64,000 nucleotides of DNA from Mesorhizobium sp. Its GTDB lineage: Bacteria; Pseudomonadota; Alphaproteobacteria; Rhizobiales; Rhizobiaceae. Location: positions 62,001 to 126,000 of the forward strand of contig NZ_JANJTZ010000028.1 in NCBI RefSeq assembly GCF_024710845.1. The letters are read 5' to 3'. The position numbers and the translations under genes were made by a program. This document shows positions 62,315-64,000 of the stretch, in pieces (position 1 is the stretch's first letter; every line of letters begins with the position of its first letter). The notes under the pieces are model-generated. The model was not told the origin of the DNA, did no database searches, and saw only the letters and a list, made by a program, of their open reading frames with translations.

Positions 62315-62982
62315 TGCCCTTTCCCGGCGGAGTCGAGAACATCGCGAACGGAACGCTGATCTTCAGCGTGCTGCTCGCCGTCTTCTACGGCATGATCGTG
62401 CATCGGGCGCCGTCGCTGCGACGCACGATCGTGAAGACCGGCTCGGTGGTGCTGCTCGGCGTGCTGGCGGCGATCGAGGGCGGCCCGGCGCTGCTCGTGG
62501 CGGCCCTGGCGCTGAGCGCGGTCGGCGACGCATGCCTGGCGCAGGACGGCGAAAAGGCTTTCCTCGCCGGACTGGCGAGCTTCCTTCTCGCCCACATCGC
62601 CTATGTCGCGCTGTTCTGGACGACAGGCGGCGGCATCGCCGAGATCGTCTCGCAACCCTCGCGCATCGTCATCGCGCTCGCGCTCACGGCGGCGGTCGGC
62701 CTGATCCTGTCGCGGCTGTGGCCGGCAATCGAGGCGGCGATGCGCCCGCCCGTCGCGCTCTACTGCGTGGCGATCCTGGCGATGGGGCTGTCGTCGCTGT
62801 CGGACCTTGGCCCGGCCGTGGTGGCGGGAGCGGTGCTGTTTATGGCGTCGGACGCGATCCTCGCGGCCGGGCGCTTTCTGGTGCCACATGACGATCCGCG
62901 CCAAAACTGGATGCGGCCGCTCGTCTGGGCGCTCTACTACGCGTCCCAGCTTGTGCTGACGCTAAGCTTCATCGCCGGCTGA
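62314..62982 (+). CDS. YhhN/TMEM86-family membrane protein (lysoplasmalogenase-like)
   Basis: 222 residues, eight or so helices. GDACLAQDGEKAFLAGLASF and VLFMASDAILAAGRFL match YhhN, with the conserved aspartates. TMEM86 members hydrolyse lysoplasmalogens; the bacterial role is uncertain. Overlaps the EamA gene stop. Confidence 0.85.
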   Translation: MPFPGGVENIANGTLIFSVLLAVFYGMIVHRAPSLRRTIVKTGSVVLLGVLAAIEGGPALLVAALALSAVGDACLAQDGEKAFLAGLASFLLAHIAYVALFWTTGGGIAEIVSQPSRIVIALALTAAVGLILSRLWPAIEAAMRPPVALYCVAILAMGLSSLSDLGPAVVAGAVLFMASDAILAAGRFLVPHDDPRQNWMRPLVWALYYASQLVLTLSFIAG

Positions 62983-62990
62983 TCACCGCG

Positions 62991-63260
62991 TCAGACGTCG
63001 CGATAGGCCGCCGCGACCGTGTCGTAGCTGGCCTTCGCCTCGTTGCGCGAAGGCTGCGTCAACGCCAGCACGGCCGAAGCGTCGGCGCGTGTAATGTTGG
63101 AGAGGAAGAACCTGAGCTGATCGGCCTCGGCCTCGGGGCCGCTCGGCCGCTTTGCCTGCGGCCGGACCTGGCTCGCTTCGGACGCCGGTGCCGCCTGCGA
63201 CTGTCCACCGGTGCGCGCGACTCCGGCGCCGTAGGCGTCGGATCTGATACTTCCCAGCAT
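62991..63260 (-). CDS. Small hypothetical protein
   Basis: 89 residues. A disordered Ala/Gln/Pro-rich N-terminal half leads to a short conserved-looking helical tail (QLRFFLSNITRADASAVLAL). No signal or membrane helix. GAGGGG precedes the ATG at 63258-63260. Convergent with the YhhN gene. I do not recognise the family. Confidence 0.6.
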   Translation of the reverse strand: MLGSIRSDAYGAGVARTGGQSQAAPASEASQVRPQAKRPSGPEAEADQLRFFLSNITRADASAVLALTQPSRNEAKASYDTVAAAYRDV

Positions 63261-63363
63261 ATGAGCCCCTCAGCACTTGCTATGCGAGGAGTTCTACCAG
63301 CGACGCTTTGAGGTTGCGTTGCTGCATGCCCGGACAATCGACTCAAACTGTAATGATCCGCGA

Positions 63364-64000
63364 TCAGGGGGCGATCGCGGCGCGCACCAGCGCCCTGGCG
63401 TCCTCGCTCGCCCACTCGGCCGGGCCGTTCATGTTGGCGATCAGGCAGCCATCGCGGTCGACCAACAGCGTCACCGGCAGGCCGAGCGCCAGTCCGCGTT
63501 TCTTCAGCTCGTTGAACAGCGAAAGTGTGTTCTCGCGATAGTAGGCGAGGTTCTTCACGCCGGTTTCGGCGAGGAATTTCTTCGGCTTGGTGTCGTCGCC
63601 GGTGTCGACATTGACCGCGACCACCTCGAAGCCGTCCGACCCCATCTCTTTCTGCAGAGCGTCGAGCGCGGGCATCTCGGCGCGGCAGGGCGCGCACCAG
63701 GTCGCCCAGAGGTTGACCAGCAGCACCTTGCCCGACATCGATCCGAGCGTGGTCTTCTGGCCCGACGGATCGTTGAGCGAGAGGCCCGCCAGCGACTGCG
63801 GCGGGTTGGCCGCCAGCATCGCGGCGACCTCGCCCTTCGCCGCGGCCGCGACCGCGTTGGCGCGCCCGGTCTTCTGCGCGCACTGGGCGATGTCGGCTTC
63901 CGCGCCAGCCGGACGCGTCAGCCCGGCGGGCTCCTCGGCCGGAATGTTGCCAGAGGGCACTCCGCTCACGTATACCGCCACCGCGCCGGTCGCCAGACCC
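63364..64000 (-). CDS. TlpA-like thioredoxin-fold protein, N-terminus cut by the window end
   Basis: At least 211 residues; the frame is open to the edge and the start lies outside. C-terminal thioredoxin fold with active site WATWCAPCRAEMPALDALQ, VVAVNVDTGDDTKPKKFL, and cis-Pro region LGLPVTLLVDRDG. TlpA/ResA proteins reduce periplasmic disulfides during cytochrome c or oxidase assembly. The visible N-terminal part (GAVAVYVSGVPSGN) probably follows a membrane anchor. Confidence 0.88.
   Translation of the reverse strand, partial: GLATGAVAVYVSGVPSGNIPAEEPAGLTRPAGAEADIAQCAQKTGRANAVAAAAKGEVAAMLAANPPQSLAGLSLNDPSGQKTTLGSMSGKVLLVNLWATWCAPCRAEMPALDALQKEMGSDGFEVVAVNVDTGDDTKPKKFLAETGVKNLAYYRENTLSLFNELKKRGLALGLPVTLLVDRDGCLIANMNGPAEWASEDARALVRAAIAP

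Noticed and set aside
1-64000. CRISPR arrays, rRNA operons, toxin-antitoxin pairs or restriction systems
   Set aside because: Reading both strands gave no regularly spaced direct repeats, no rRNA-like sequence and no proteins of these kinds.

Overview
The window is a GC-rich chromosomal segment of an alphaproteobacterium, most likely a Hyphomicrobiales (Rhizobiales) member near Phyllobacteriaceae/Mesorhizobium. The basis is gene content and order: a tkt-gap-pgk-fda glycolysis/Calvin-type block beside a DUF4164-zapA pair, an EcfG/NepR/PhyR general stress response (GSR) locus, a pstSCAB-phoU-phoB operon, CUT2 xylose uptake with a ROK repressor, and Liv-type ABC transporters. Genus is inference; no rRNA is present.

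Layout. 1-2.8 kb: edge fragment of a LivH permease and a two-gene hydroxyproline catabolic unit (epimerase, D-amino-acid dehydrogenase). 2.8-10.2 kb: class I aldolase, pgk, a cation/proton antiporter, gap, tkt (all minus). 10.4-11.1 kb: DUF4164 protein and zapA. 11.1-13.3 kb: a tightly packed minus-strand operon of ring-cleaving dioxygenase, hydrolase and two small GNATs. 13.4-15.3 kb: small secreted protein and a phosphonate-monoesterase-type sulfatase. 15.4-26.2 kb: the GSR island, with nepR-ecfG divergent from phyR, two HWE-type histidine kinases, a single-domain receiver, a Crp/Fnr regulator and a set of small membrane or envelope proteins. 26.3-31 kb: xylG-xylH-xylF divergent from a ROK regulator. 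31-34 kb: a CRTAC1-like beta-propeller protein and a vanadium-haloperoxidase/PAP2 protein. 34-40.5 kb: phoB, phoU, pstB, pstA, pstC, pstS behind a Pho box. 40.6-46.6 kb: 1108-residue multi-PAS hybrid kinase, pyroglutamyl peptidase, sulfotransferase-like protein, RibD-like reductase. 46.6-56.8 kb: AraC regulator and a catabolic module (ThDP enzyme, cupin, SDR, ALDH, Liv ABC system). 57-60.4 kb: a less GC-rich islet with an IS3-family transposase remnant, FMN-binding protein, DUF1348, AhpD-like protein and LysR, ending at tRNA-Glu(CUC). 60.6-64 kb: DUF3108 protein, EamA exporter, YhhN protein, a small hypothetical protein, and a TlpA-like thioredoxin cut by the window end.

How the genes work together. 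The clearest story is the stress island. Scanning for the known EcfG promoter (GGAAC, 16-17 bp, CGTT) gives nine good candidates between 16.5 and 23.8 kb, each 22-99 bp from a start codon. They lie in front of nepR-ecfG, phyR, one histidine kinase, DUF1328, DUF883, a diacylglycerol-kinase-like enzyme, a PRC-barrel protein and two small unknown proteins. The core control circuit and part of its regulon therefore appear to be encoded side by side, with strong autoregulation. The nepR and phyR promoters face each other inside one inverted repeat. Sugar uptake (XylR operator), phosphate starvation (Pho box plus an attenuator-like hairpin after pstS) and an aromatic/keto-acid-type catabolic module are separate units with their own regulators.
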